DNA from: Novosphingobium sp. NDB2Meth1
GTDB taxonomy: Bacteria > Pseudomonadota > Alphaproteobacteria > Sphingomonadales > Sphingomonadaceae
Reading direction: 5' to 3'
DNA length: 64,000 bases
Assembly (NCBI RefSeq): GCF_900117425.1
Contig: NZ_FPEH01000016.1
Span: 248,001-312,000, forward strand
The notes beneath the pieces were generated by a model, which had not been told where the DNA came from, did no database searches, and saw nothing but the letters and a program-made list of their open reading frames with translations. Numbering within the stretch: the first letter of the stretch is position 1; every line of letters starts with the position of its first letter. Both the position numbers and the translations under genes were made by a program. Below are positions 1 through 7,211 of this stretch, piece after piece.

Positions 1-443
1 CTTTCGGTCGCAGGCACCGCGATACCGGCATAGCGCGGGTCGCTGGCGAGATCGAACTCGCTGCCCGCTTCCAGCGGCGGCGGCGGGATATCAAAGCTGC
101 GGCGCCAGATCTTGACTTGGCTCTCCCCGTGCTTGGCCGCCGTCTCGGCCTTGTCGAGCCCGGTCAGCCCGCCATAGTGCCGCTCGTTGAGCCGCCAGTC
201 CTTGTCTTCGGGGATCCAGATGCGGCCTGCCGCTTCCAGCGCCAGATGCAGCGTCTTGATCGCGCGCTTCTGCAGCGAGGTGAACGCCGTGGTCGGCAGG
301 ATGCCCTTGGCCTTGAGCAGTTCGCCCGCCGCAAAGGCTTCCGCCGCGCCCTTCTCGGTCACGTCGACATCCCACCAGCCGGTGAAGCGGTTTTCCAGAT
401 TCCATTGCGACTGGCCGTGGCGGATCAGGATCAGGCGGGGCAT
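1..443 (-). CDS. gpmA: 2,3-bisphosphoglycerate-dependent phosphoglycerate mutase (partial, C-terminus outside window)
   Basis: Glycolytic and gluconeogenic enzyme interconverting 3- and 2-phosphoglycerate in the cytoplasm. Translation from the ATG at 443 gives [15 protein letters not shown]: the RHG motif with the phosphohistidine His9 is intact. It is followed by the family segments [15 protein letters not shown] and [12 protein letters not shown], which are typical of the cofactor-dependent mutases. About 147 residues are visible; the usual length is about 230, so the C-terminal third lies before base 1. The start is well placed, since nothing upstream aligns with the family. The gene stands alone here, with a repeat-containing spacer between it and the next gene. 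Assignment is firm. Confidence 0.95.
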   Translation of the reverse strand, partial: MPRLILIRHGQSQWNLENRFTGWWDVDVTEKGAAEAFAAGELLKAKGILPTTAFTSLQKRAIKTLHLALEAAGRIWIPEDKDWRLNERHYGGLTGLDKAETAAKHGESQVKIWRRSFDIPPPPLEAGSEFDLASDPRYAGIAVPATE

Positions 444-546
444 CGTGGTCCTTCGCGAATTGGGGCGAAACAAGGCGGCGGACCTAGCGTCCCCCCGGGC
501 TTTTGGGAAGGGGCGCTTTGGACAGACCGTTGCGCGCTTAGTCTTT

Positions 547-633
547 ACCCACCCCAGCCCCTCCCGCAGGCGGGAGGGGGGTACTCGCGCCTTGTTGCCC
601 CCTCCCGCCTGCGGGAGGGGTCGGGGGTGGGCC
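547..633. repeat. Nested inverted repeat (dispersed CCCCTCCCGC family)
   Basis: Two copies of a small hairpin, CCCCTCCCGC-NN-GCGGGAGGGG, lie at 558-579 and 599-620 in mirrored orientation. Their flanks (CCACCCC / GGGGGTGG) are also inverted, so the unit can form one large stem. A further single copy occurs at 26726-26747. It looks like a REP-type intergenic element and may act as a terminator or mRNA stabiliser between gpmA and its neighbour. Confidence 0.7.
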
Positions 634-643
634 GGACCGCGCG

Positions 644-787
644 CTACGTCTGCGGCGGCTCTTCGCCCGAAGCATCCATCGCCCGCGCCTGCGCCTTCCT
701 GCGCCGCAGGTTCTCGCGCAGACGCAGCGCGAGGCGCTCCTCGCGGGTCAGCGGCTTCTCGGGCGCAGCTGGGTTCTTGTCCGTCAT
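644..787 (-). CDS. Small basic hypothetical protein (47 aa)
   Basis: A 47-residue ORF starts with ATG at 787 and ends with TAG at 644-646. The product, starting [19 protein letters not shown], is almost entirely charged and helical, with the arginine-rich stretch [13 protein letters not shown] in the middle. There is no signal peptide, membrane segment or cysteine. Small Lys/Arg-rich proteins of this shape are common near gpmA in sphingomonads as far as I recall, but no function is known to me. It could bind nucleic acid or ribosomes; that is only inference from charge. It sits in the same direction as gpmA, separated from it by the inverted repeat. Confidence 0.6.
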   Translation of the reverse strand: MTDKNPAAPEKPLTREERLALRLRENLRRRKAQARAMDASGEEPPQT

Positions 788-832
788 CGCCCGCGTCTCT
801 GCCGCGCCGAAACAAAGGCTGCAACCCCGTCC

Positions 833-861
833 TTGACAAACGCCAGCCTCGCCGCCAAAGC
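833..861 (+). promoter_or_regulatory. Possible sigma-70 promoter for tRNA-Thr
   Basis: A perfect -35 box TTGACA lies at 833-838, followed 17 bases later by a weak -10 (CAAAGC, 856-861). Initiation would fall about 45 bases before the tRNA. The -10 is poor, so confidence is limited. Confidence 0.4.
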
Positions 862-914
862 GCGCGCCTGCCCGCCCCGGCTTTGCCGCGCTGACGGGTC
901 AGCGGAAATGGTGT

Positions 915-989
<75 letters not shown>

Positions 990-1042
990 TTTCCCGCCCC
1001 TCACACTTTGCGATAGCATGGCCATACCGCCCAGGAGGCCCG

Positions 1043-1477
1043 ATGCCCGCTGCCTTGCCCACCCTCGCGCTTTCAGTCCTCCTGATGGTGGCAGGCGCGC
1101 CGCCGACACCTGTGCTGCACGGCACCTATCAGGCCGATTGCGCGCCCTATGACGGCGCCGCTTTTCGCGTGACCTTGCCCACGACCCGCGGACGGCTGTT
1201 TGAGCTGCGCGCCAATGCTCCACTTGAAGCAATGATCGGCACCTGGAATCATGATGGAGGCAACGCACGCCCGGGCTCGGCCATGATCCTCTCGTGCAGC
1301 ACAGCGCCCAACCGCGGGTGCAACTATCCCGATCGCGGATGGTTCACGATCATGGGCAAGCCCGGCGGCCAGATCAGCGGCAGCTTTTTCGTACTCTATC
1401 CGAACGCGCGACGCCTTGAGATGCACAGCTTCACCGCCCGCCCGGTGCGGGGAGGAGGCAGGATGCTTTGCGGATGA
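1043..1477 (+). CDS. Exported hypothetical protein (144 aa)
   Basis: The start at 1043 is supported by an AGGAGG ribosome-binding site at 1033-1038. The first 20 or so residues ([20 protein letters not shown]) form a hydrophobic signal sequence, so the mature product is probably periplasmic. The mature part has four cysteines (near DCAPYDG, LSCSTA, RGCNYP and the C-terminal LCG), enough for two disulfides, and beta-type sequence with many glycines. I do not recognise the family. An in-frame open stretch upstream runs through the tRNA and is not coding. It lies between tRNA-Thr and the duplicated-domain protein and has no obvious operon partner. Confidence 0.7.
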   Translation: MPAALPTLALSVLLMVAGAPPTPVLHGTYQADCAPYDGAAFRVTLPTTRGRLFELRANAPLEAMIGTWNHDGGNARPGSAMILSCSTAPNRGCNYPDRGWFTIMGKPGGQISGSFFVLYPNARRLEMHSFTARPVRGGGRMLCG

Positions 1478-1598
1478 CCGCAATCGCCGGCCATGTTGGT
1501 GAATTCCGGATCAATGCCGTTTCCTAATTTTTCGTAAGTCCCCCCCTCGTACGACCGGCCTCGCGGCGCGGTGCAACAAGACAAGGGGATCCTTACCA

Positions 1599-2654
1599 GT
1601 GGCAAATCTTTCCACCACGCTCACCTTCGATTCGTTCGATCTTGCGGAAGGCGGCGAATCCCGTCTCGCCAACGGCTATGGCGGCTTCAACTGGCAACAG
1701 GCCGGGATCTACAATCCCAACGGCGCGATCGCCGGCTATGTCGCGAGCTCCGGCCAGAACATTCTCTTCATCGCCGAAGCGGCCAACAACGAAGTCGCCG
1801 GTTACGAGGACGCCGCCGCCGGCAGCGCGCTCGTTATGAGCCGCGAGACGCCGTTCACGCTCGACACGATCCAGCTCTCCTCCGCCTTCCGCGATGGCCT
1901 CACGGTGACGATCCGCGCCTATGCCGATCAGGCGGGCACGATCCTCATCGGCGAAAAGACAGTCACGGTCGACACCGCCGCGCAAAGCCTCGTCAGCTTT
2001 GCCGACGACGGCCTCGATTACGGCACCTTCTCGGGCGCGACGCGCATCGAGTTCAACGCCAACGACAACAATGCTGGCACGAACGACTACTTCGGCATCG
2101 ACAACCTGACCTACCACGACACCCCGCCGACGTTCACGCTCGATTTCGACGACATCGCGCTTGCCCCCGGCGCAGAGACGGCGCTTGGCACGTATCAGGG
2201 CTTCACATTTGCCGAAGCCGGTGCCTACCACGTCGATGGCTCGCTTCCAGGCTATACTGCCGCCTCGGGCACCAACATCGGCTTCATTGCCGAAGCCAAC
2301 AACAACGAAGTGGTTGGCTACGAAGGCCAGGCAGCCGGTTCGCCGGTGGTGATCACCAACCCCGATGCGTTCGATTTCCTCGGCGGCGCGTTCTCGGCTG
2401 CCTTCCGCGACGGCGTGGCCGTCACCATTCGCGGATATTCCGACGCCGACGGATTCAACCTCGTCGCCGAGGAGACGATCGTCGTCCGGGCCGGCTCGGC
2501 CCAGCCGTTCAGCTTCGAGACCTTCGACGGCCTCCACCGCCTCGAATTCTCGACCAATGACGGCAATCCGGGCACCAACGACTATGTCGGCTTCGACAAC
2601 CTGCTCTTCCGCGCCGCCGATGTCGCCGCGCCGGGCGAGGGCATCCTGATCTGA
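1599..2654 (+). CDS. Two-repeat beta-type protein of unknown function (351 aa)
   Basis: The start is GTG at 1599. The protein consists of two clearly homologous units, about residues 5-172 and 178-345. Each contains, in order, a GYxxF/GF strand, SGQNILFIAEA or SGTNIGFIAEA, NNEVxGYE, AFRDGLTVTIRAY or AFRDGVAVTIRGY, and a C-terminal NDxNxGTNDYxGxDNL. The last motif resembles the end of PEP-CTERM-associated carbohydrate-binding-like domains. There is no PEP-CTERM anchor, no cysteine and no signal peptide: the N-terminus MANLSTTLTFDSF is polar. The acidic, Gly/Asn/Asp-rich composition would suit a calcium-binding extracellular protein leaving by a type I exporter, but no RTX nonapeptides or exporter genes are seen. 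Function unknown. Confidence 0.8.
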   Translation: MANLSTTLTFDSFDLAEGGESRLANGYGGFNWQQAGIYNPNGAIAGYVASSGQNILFIAEAANNEVAGYEDAAAGSALVMSRETPFTLDTIQLSSAFRDGLTVTIRAYADQAGTILIGEKTVTVDTAAQSLVSFADDGLDYGTFSGATRIEFNANDNNAGTNDYFGIDNLTYHDTPPTFTLDFDDIALAPGAETALGTYQGFTFAEAGAYHVDGSLPGYTAASGTNIGFIAEANNNEVVGYEGQAAGSPVVITNPDAFDFLGGAFSAAFRDGVAVTIRGYSDADGFNLVAEETIVVRAGSAQPFSFETFDGLHRLEFSTNDGNPGTNDYVGFDNLLFRAADVAAPGEGILI

Positions 2655-2700
2655 TCAACCTGGGTCGCGCCGGCCCGGAATGGTCCGGGTCGGCGCCATC

Positions 2701-2991
2701 TCACGCCAGCAGATCCCCCCACTCGGGATGCCGCCGGAACGCAGCGGCGACGTAGCTGCATTCGGGCACGATCTTCCAGCCCTGCTCCCGCGCATCGGCG
2801 ATCAGCGCTTCGACCAGCTTGGCGGCGATCCCGCGTCCGCCGATCTCGGGCGGCACGAGCGCGTGCTCGGCGGTCAGCACATCGCCGCGGCGGACCCAGG
2901 TCAGGCGGCCAACTGCTGTGCTGTCTGCCACGCGGGCCTGATATTCGCCCTCGGCGCCGTGATCGATCAGGGTGATGGCGGGGTCATCCAT
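2701..2991 (-). CDS. GNAT-fold N-acetyltransferase, YjdJ-like (96 aa)
   Basis: A single-domain, short acetyltransferase-like protein. The acetyl-CoA loop is visible as PPEIGGRGIAAKL, followed by VEALIADAREQGWKIVPECSYVA, which is the hallmark of the small COG2388/YjdJ group. In this group the conserved cysteine after the P-loop is thought to take part in catalysis; here it is present in VPECSY. The start at 2991 (MDDPAITL) gives the usual length of about 95 residues; an upstream start at 3036 would add 15 residues not typical of the group. It is transcribed divergently from the aldolase gene. The substrate is unknown. Confidence 0.8.
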   Translation of the reverse strand: MDDPAITLIDHGAEGEYQARVADSTAVGRLTWVRRGDVLTAEHALVPPEIGGRGIAAKLVEALIADAREQGWKIVPECSYVAAAFRRHPEWGDLLA

Positions 2992-3056
2992 AGCTATCGG
3001 CCTCCCAAGGCAAGCTCCCTTCCCCCAACGTTCCATGGCGGTTAAGGGGTGCGGCC

Positions 3057-4073
3057 ATGAAGTTCTTTTCCGATAACGCCGCCCCTGTCCACCCCCGCGT
3101 CTGGGCGGCGATGCAGGCCGCCGACGCGCCAGACACCGCCTATGACGGGGATGCCCTGTCCGCCCGGCTCGACGCGGCGTTCACCGATCTGTTCGGCGTG
3201 CCCTGCGCGGCGCTCTGGGTGGCGACCGGCACGGCGGGCAATTGCCTCGCGCTTTCGGCGATGGTGCCCCCGCATGGCGGCGTCGTCTGCCACCGCGAGG
3301 CGCATATCGAGATGGACGAGGGCGGCGCGCCGGGGTTTTTCCTCCATGGCGCCAAGCTGCTGCTGGCTGACGGAGATGGCGCCAAGCTGACGCCCGAGAC
3401 GATCCGCACGGTGCTTGATGGCATCCGCCCGGGCGTCCATCAGGTCCAGCCGCATGCGATCTCGATCACGCAGGCAACGGAGTGCGGCCGGGTCTATACC
3501 CCCGCCGAAGTCTCCGGGATCGGTGCTCTGGCCGAGGCGCGCGGACTTGGCCTGCACATGGACGGCGCGCGCTTTGCCAATGCCGTCGCGCACCTTGGCT
3601 GCTTCCCGGCGGATGTCACGGTGAAGGCCGGGGTCGACGCGCTGACGTTCGGCTGCGTGAAGAACGGCGGGATGAGCGCGGAGGCCATCGTGTTCTTCGC
3701 GCCCGATCTGGTCGACGTCGTCCGCTTTTCCCGCAAGCGCGCCGGACACCTGCAATCGAAGGGCCGCTACCTTGCCGCGCAGATCCTCGCAATGATCGAG
3801 GACGGGCTCTGGCTGGAGAACGCGCGCGCCGCCAACGCAGCCGCGCAGGAAATCGCCGCCGCCTGCGGGGAGCGTCTGATCCACCCGGTCGAGGCCAACG
3901 AGGTTTTCGTCGTCCTCTCGCCTGCCGAGCAGTCTGCCCTTCGCGCGCAAGGCTTCGACTTCTACGATTGGGCCGCCCCCGCCGGCGCGCCCGGCGCCGC
4001 CCGCCTCGTCACTGCATGGAGCAGCCCCGCGCACGAAGTGGTGGCGCTCGCCCGCGCCATCTCCGCGCTGTGA
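3057..4073 (+). CDS. Low-specificity L-threonine aldolase / beta-eliminating lyase
   Basis: PLP-dependent fold-type I enzyme predicted to cleave L-threonine (or allo-threonine) to glycine and acetaldehyde. The N-terminus MKFFSDNAAPVHPRVWAAM matches the family. The phosphate-binding region ATGTAGNCLAL follows, then the histidine stacking on PLP in CHREAHIEMDE, the aspartate in HMDGARFANA, and the Schiff-base lysine Lys202 in FGCVKNGGMS. Length 338 is normal. The stop codon overlaps the GTG start of the following transporter gene (GTGA), so the two are translationally coupled. A role in glycine supply or threonine degradation is inferred from the family; related tyrosine/phenylserine lyases cannot be excluded. 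Confidence 0.88.
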   Translation: MKFFSDNAAPVHPRVWAAMQAADAPDTAYDGDALSARLDAAFTDLFGVPCAALWVATGTAGNCLALSAMVPPHGGVVCHREAHIEMDEGGAPGFFLHGAKLLLADGDGAKLTPETIRTVLDGIRPGVHQVQPHAISITQATECGRVYTPAEVSGIGALAEARGLGLHMDGARFANAVAHLGCFPADVTVKAGVDALTFGCVKNGGMSAEAIVFFAPDLVDVVRFSRKRAGHLQSKGRYLAAQILAMIEDGLWLENARAANAAAQEIAAACGERLIHPVEANEVFVVLSPAEQSALRAQGFDFYDWAAPAGAPGAARLVTAWSSPAHEVVALARAISAL

Positions 4074-5011
4074 GCGTCGACCGGCAGACCAGCAGCGAGG
4101 CGAGCTTCCTCGAACCGCGCATCCTTGTGCCGTTCCTGCTGACCGCGCTGATCTGGGGCTCGACCTGGATCGCCATCAAGTACCAGCTGGGCGATGTACC
4201 GCCGAGCTGGTCGGTCACCTGGCGCTTCACCGGCGCGGCCATCGGCATGTTCGTGTTCGCCGCGTTCAAGCGCCTGCCGCTGGTGCCGGACCGCAAGGGG
4301 CTGCTGGTGGCAACGGTGATGGGCTGCAGCGTGTTCAGCCTCAACTTCCAGTTCGTCTATCGTTCGGAGCAATACATCACCTCGGGCCTCGTCGCGGTGC
4401 TCTTCGCGCTGCTGCTGGTGCCCAACACGATCCTCGCGCGGATCTTCCTCGGCCAGCGGATCACGCGCGGCTTCCTTGTCGGCACGGCCATCGCGCTGGC
4501 CGGGATCGCGCTGCTGATGCTCCATGAATACCATATCGCACTCGCCCAGAACGCGGCGATGGGCTCGAAGGTCATTGTCGGCGGGCTGATGGTGCTCGTC
4601 GCGCTCCTGTTCGCCTCGGTCGGCAACGTGGTGCAGGCCAGCCCCATAGCGCGCGGCCAACCGGTGCCGACCCTGCTTGCATGGGCCATGGCAATCGGCG
4701 CGACTGTCGACGGCACGATCGCATGGATCCTCTCAGGCCCGCCGCAGTTCGACTTCACCCTGGCCTATGCGGGCGGGGCGGCTTATCTCGCCATCGTCGG
4801 CACGGTCGTCACCTTCCCGATGTACAATGGCCTGCTGCGTGCGCTGGGTCCGGGCCGCGCCGCCTACAACGGCGTGCTGGTGCCGGTCGTCGCGATGCTG
4901 ATCTCGACCGCGGTCGAAGGCTACCGCTGGTCGCTGCTGGCAGGCTCGGGCGCCGCGCTGGCGATGATCGGACTGGTCGTGGCATTGAGGTCCCGCAACC
5001 CCTCGCGGTAG
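4070..5011 (+). CDS. EamA/DMT-family transporter
   Basis: Inner-membrane protein of 313 residues with about ten hydrophobic segments arranged as two EamA halves. It begins MSVDRQTSSEASFLEPRIL and reaches the first membrane helix (FLLTALIWGSTWIAIKY) near residue 20. The motif IWGSTW is typical of the drug/metabolite transporter superfamily. The start chosen is the GTG at 4070, which overlaps the aldolase stop by four bases. Because of this coupling the transporter may export an amino acid or a threonine-aldolase-related metabolite; that is inference. Its 3' end overlaps the convergent epimerase gene by 91 bases. Confidence 0.88.
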   Translation: MSVDRQTSSEASFLEPRILVPFLLTALIWGSTWIAIKYQLGDVPPSWSVTWRFTGAAIGMFVFAAFKRLPLVPDRKGLLVATVMGCSVFSLNFQFVYRSEQYITSGLVAVLFALLLVPNTILARIFLGQRITRGFLVGTAIALAGIALLMLHEYHIALAQNAAMGSKVIVGGLMVLVALLFASVGNVVQASPIARGQPVPTLLAWAMAIGATVDGTIAWILSGPPQFDFTLAYAGGAAYLAIVGTVVTFPMYNGLLRALGPGRAAYNGVLVPVVAMLISTAVEGYRWSLLAGSGAALAMIGLVVALRSRNPSR

Positions 5012-5766
5012 GTCGGATAGCGCGGTTGCCAGCCGAGCACGCGCTTGGCCTTGCCGTTCGCCACCCGCCGGTTCTCGGCATAGAACGCCAGCGCCATCGG
5101 CGAGAGCGCGGCTTCTTCGAGCGACTGCAGCGGCGGCGGCGCCACGCCCAGCAGCCGCGCGGCTTCCTCGATCACCGCGTTCTGGTTCGAAGGCTCATCA
5201 TCGCCGAGGTTGTAGACGCCGGCCGGCCCCTCGATCCCGGCGATCACACCCGCCGCGATATCCTCGACGTGGACGCGGCTGAACACCTGCCCTTCCAGCG
5301 CGATCCGCTTGGCATGGCCCTCGCGCACCCGGTCAAGCGCGCTGCGACCGGGACCGTAAATGCCCGGCAGGCGGAACACGCGCACCCGTTCGCCCAGCGC
5401 CTGCCACGCGAGATCCGCCGCCGTTCGCGCCGAGCGCCTTCCGGTGCCGACTTCTGCGGTTTCATCGACCCAGGCGCCGCCGACATCGCCATAGACACCT
5501 GTCGAGGAGAGGTAGCCGATCCACTGCGCCGATGCTGCCGCGAGCGCCTCGCCATAGGCCTCGAGCACCGGATCGCCGCCCTCGCGCGCGGGCGGCACGG
5601 ACGAGAGCACATGGCTCGCCTCCGCCAGCGCGGCGAGCACCGCATCGCGGTCGTAGAACCGCAAATCCCCCTCGCGCCCCGTCCCGACCACCTCCCAGCC
5701 CGCCGCGCGCAGCTGCGCCGCGATCACCTGCGAGGTATAGCCCATGCCGAAGATGAGCAGCTTCAC
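4921..5766 (-). CDS. NAD-dependent epimerase/dehydratase (extended SDR, YeeZ-like)
   Basis: A 281-residue Rossmann protein. The GTG start at 5764-5766 overlaps the TGA of the upstream protease gene, giving MKLLIFGMGYTSQVIAAQL with the dinucleotide-binding GxGYxxxxxA pattern. Later motifs include LSSTGVYGD and FRLPGIYGPGRS, typical of the YeeZ/SDR_a group. The usual YxxxK pair is not obvious, as in other members of this group, so it may bind rather than oxidise its nucleotide-sugar substrate. The last 30 codons overlap the end of the DMT gene on the other strand, and the tail (SPIIASAAPEPASSDQR) is low complexity. The substrate is unknown. Confidence 0.85.
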   Translation of the reverse strand: MKLLIFGMGYTSQVIAAQLRAAGWEVVGTGREGDLRFYDRDAVLAALAEASHVLSSVPPAREGGDPVLEAYGEALAAASAQWIGYLSSTGVYGDVGGAWVDETAEVGTGRRSARTAADLAWQALGERVRVFRLPGIYGPGRSALDRVREGHAKRIALEGQVFSRVHVEDIAAGVIAGIEGPAGVYNLGDDEPSNQNAVIEEAARLLGVAPPPLQSLEEAALSPMALAFYAENRRVANGKAKRVLGWQPRYPTYREGLRDLNATTSPIIASAAPEPASSDQR

Positions 5767-7067
5767 GGCTGGGGGGCCGGCGTCTTCGGTTCGGGGAGCG
5801 GGGGCGGCACGACTTCGACCGCGTTCGGCACGTGGTCCTTCTTCCACTGCATCGCCATCGTCACCCGCGTCTTGCCCGAGGGGTGATCGAAAAACAGCAG
5901 TTCCTCCAGCGGGCCGGGTTCGATCTTGCGATAGGTCGATAGTTTCATCGCCGCCGCGGCAAAGCCATCCGGCTCACGCGCGGCATCAAGCCCGAAAGCA
6001 TCGGCTTCGCTCTCGTCCACACGGATCAGCGTGTTGGTCACCGGCGTCGCCAGCAATGAAAGCACGCTCAGCACGCCCGCCAGCACCGGCAGTGAAGCGG
6101 GATCGGACAGCGCGCGAACGCTCCAGCCTTCCCCGCCATAGCGGATCAGCGCCGGCGCAATCCGCGATGCCAGCCACAGCAGCAAGCCCATCAGCAGCGT
6201 GAGCACAATGATCGTCCGCCACACATGCCCCAGCACATAGTGGCCCAGTTCATGCCCCATCACCGCCGCGGTCTCGGCGACGCTCGTCTTGTTCAGCAGG
6301 TTGTCGTTGAGCGAGATGCGGATCGTCGGGCCGATGCCAGAGACGTTGGCAGAAATCCGGTCCGACTGGCGGGACGAATCGATCAGGTAGATGTGCTCTG
6401 CCGGGACGCCATTGGCCTTGGCCATCGCAACCACCCGCTCGCGCACCGGTCCGTTCGGCAGTTCGGTCGCGGTGTTGAACAGCGGCACGATGAACACCGG
6501 CGTGATCAGGACGCCGAACGTGATCGCTGCCCCCATCACGCCTGTACCGATCAGCCACCAGCGCTTGGGAAACCTGCGGATCACGGCATAGATCACCAGC
6601 AGGAGCAAGCTGCCTAACACCACGTTCAGCGCAAGGGCTATCGCCTGATCGCCAAGCCATGCACCCAGCGACTGATTCATCAGTCCGTACTGTTTCTCGC
6701 GCCAGTACCCCTCATAAATCGACCACGGCAGGCTGAGCACAGTATCGGCGATGATGAAGACGACAGCGCAAGCCAGCATCCCCAGCCAGGGCCGCCAGCC
6801 GCGCCGATGCATGATGTCGCGGATCGCAGGCAGCAGGCGGATGCGCAGCAGGAACCAGCAGAGCGCTACCGAAATCAGCGCGCCCCACAGCCCCAGCCAC
6901 TCACCCCCTTCGAAGTAGGCATCGGAGCGGGCTTTGGCCGGGCCGCTCAGGGTTCTGAGCCAAAGCTGCGTCGCATGATCGACGTTGAAAGCGGCCGCTT
7001 GAGCGAGGCCGGGCAAGGCCAGCGAAAAGCCAAAAGCAACACCTGTAATCGGTCTCGATAATGGCAT
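5763..7067 (-). CDS. M48-family zinc endopeptidase (STE24/CAAX protease-like)
   Basis: A membrane metalloprotease of 434 residues. A signal-like N-terminus (MPLSRPITGVAFGFSLALPG) is followed by several membrane segments. The zinc motif HELGH is at residues 272-276 inside AAVMGHELGHYVLGHVW. After two more hydrophobic segments comes the third-ligand region DESEADAFGLDAAREPDGF. The order and length match Ste24-type M48A peptidases, which act on membrane or prenylated proteins in eukaryotes and on misfolded envelope proteins in bacteria; the bacterial substrate is not known. A longer in-frame start would extend through the pepN region and is rejected. It is coupled (GTGA) to the downstream epimerase gene. 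Confidence 0.92.
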   Translation of the reverse strand: MPLSRPITGVAFGFSLALPGLAQAAAFNVDHATQLWLRTLSGPAKARSDAYFEGGEWLGLWGALISVALCWFLLRIRLLPAIRDIMHRRGWRPWLGMLACAVVFIIADTVLSLPWSIYEGYWREKQYGLMNQSLGAWLGDQAIALALNVVLGSLLLLVIYAVIRRFPKRWWLIGTGVMGAAITFGVLITPVFIVPLFNTATELPNGPVRERVVAMAKANGVPAEHIYLIDSSRQSDRISANVSGIGPTIRISLNDNLLNKTSVAETAAVMGHELGHYVLGHVWRTIIVLTLLMGLLLWLASRIAPALIRYGGEGWSVRALSDPASLPVLAGVLSVLSLLATPVTNTLIRVDESEADAFGLDAAREPDGFAAAAMKLSTYRKIEPGPLEELLFFDHPSGKTRVTMAMQWKKDHVPNAVEVVPPPLPEPKTPAPQP

Positions 7068-7211
7068 GGTTTGCAACCTCGACCCCTTGCCTGTTCTGTC
7101 GGCGCCATGGGTGCTGCGCGCCCGCGCCCTCGTCAAGCTCTTGCCGACGAAGTTTTGCGCATGGCCGTTTTTGCGCTTCCCCGCGCGCGCAGGCTCCCTA
7201 CATTGGCGGCC

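Noticed and set aside
1599..2654. PEP-CTERM/exosortase substrate
   Set aside because: The domain motif is similar, but there is no signal peptide, no PEP motif and no C-terminal membrane helix with basic end.
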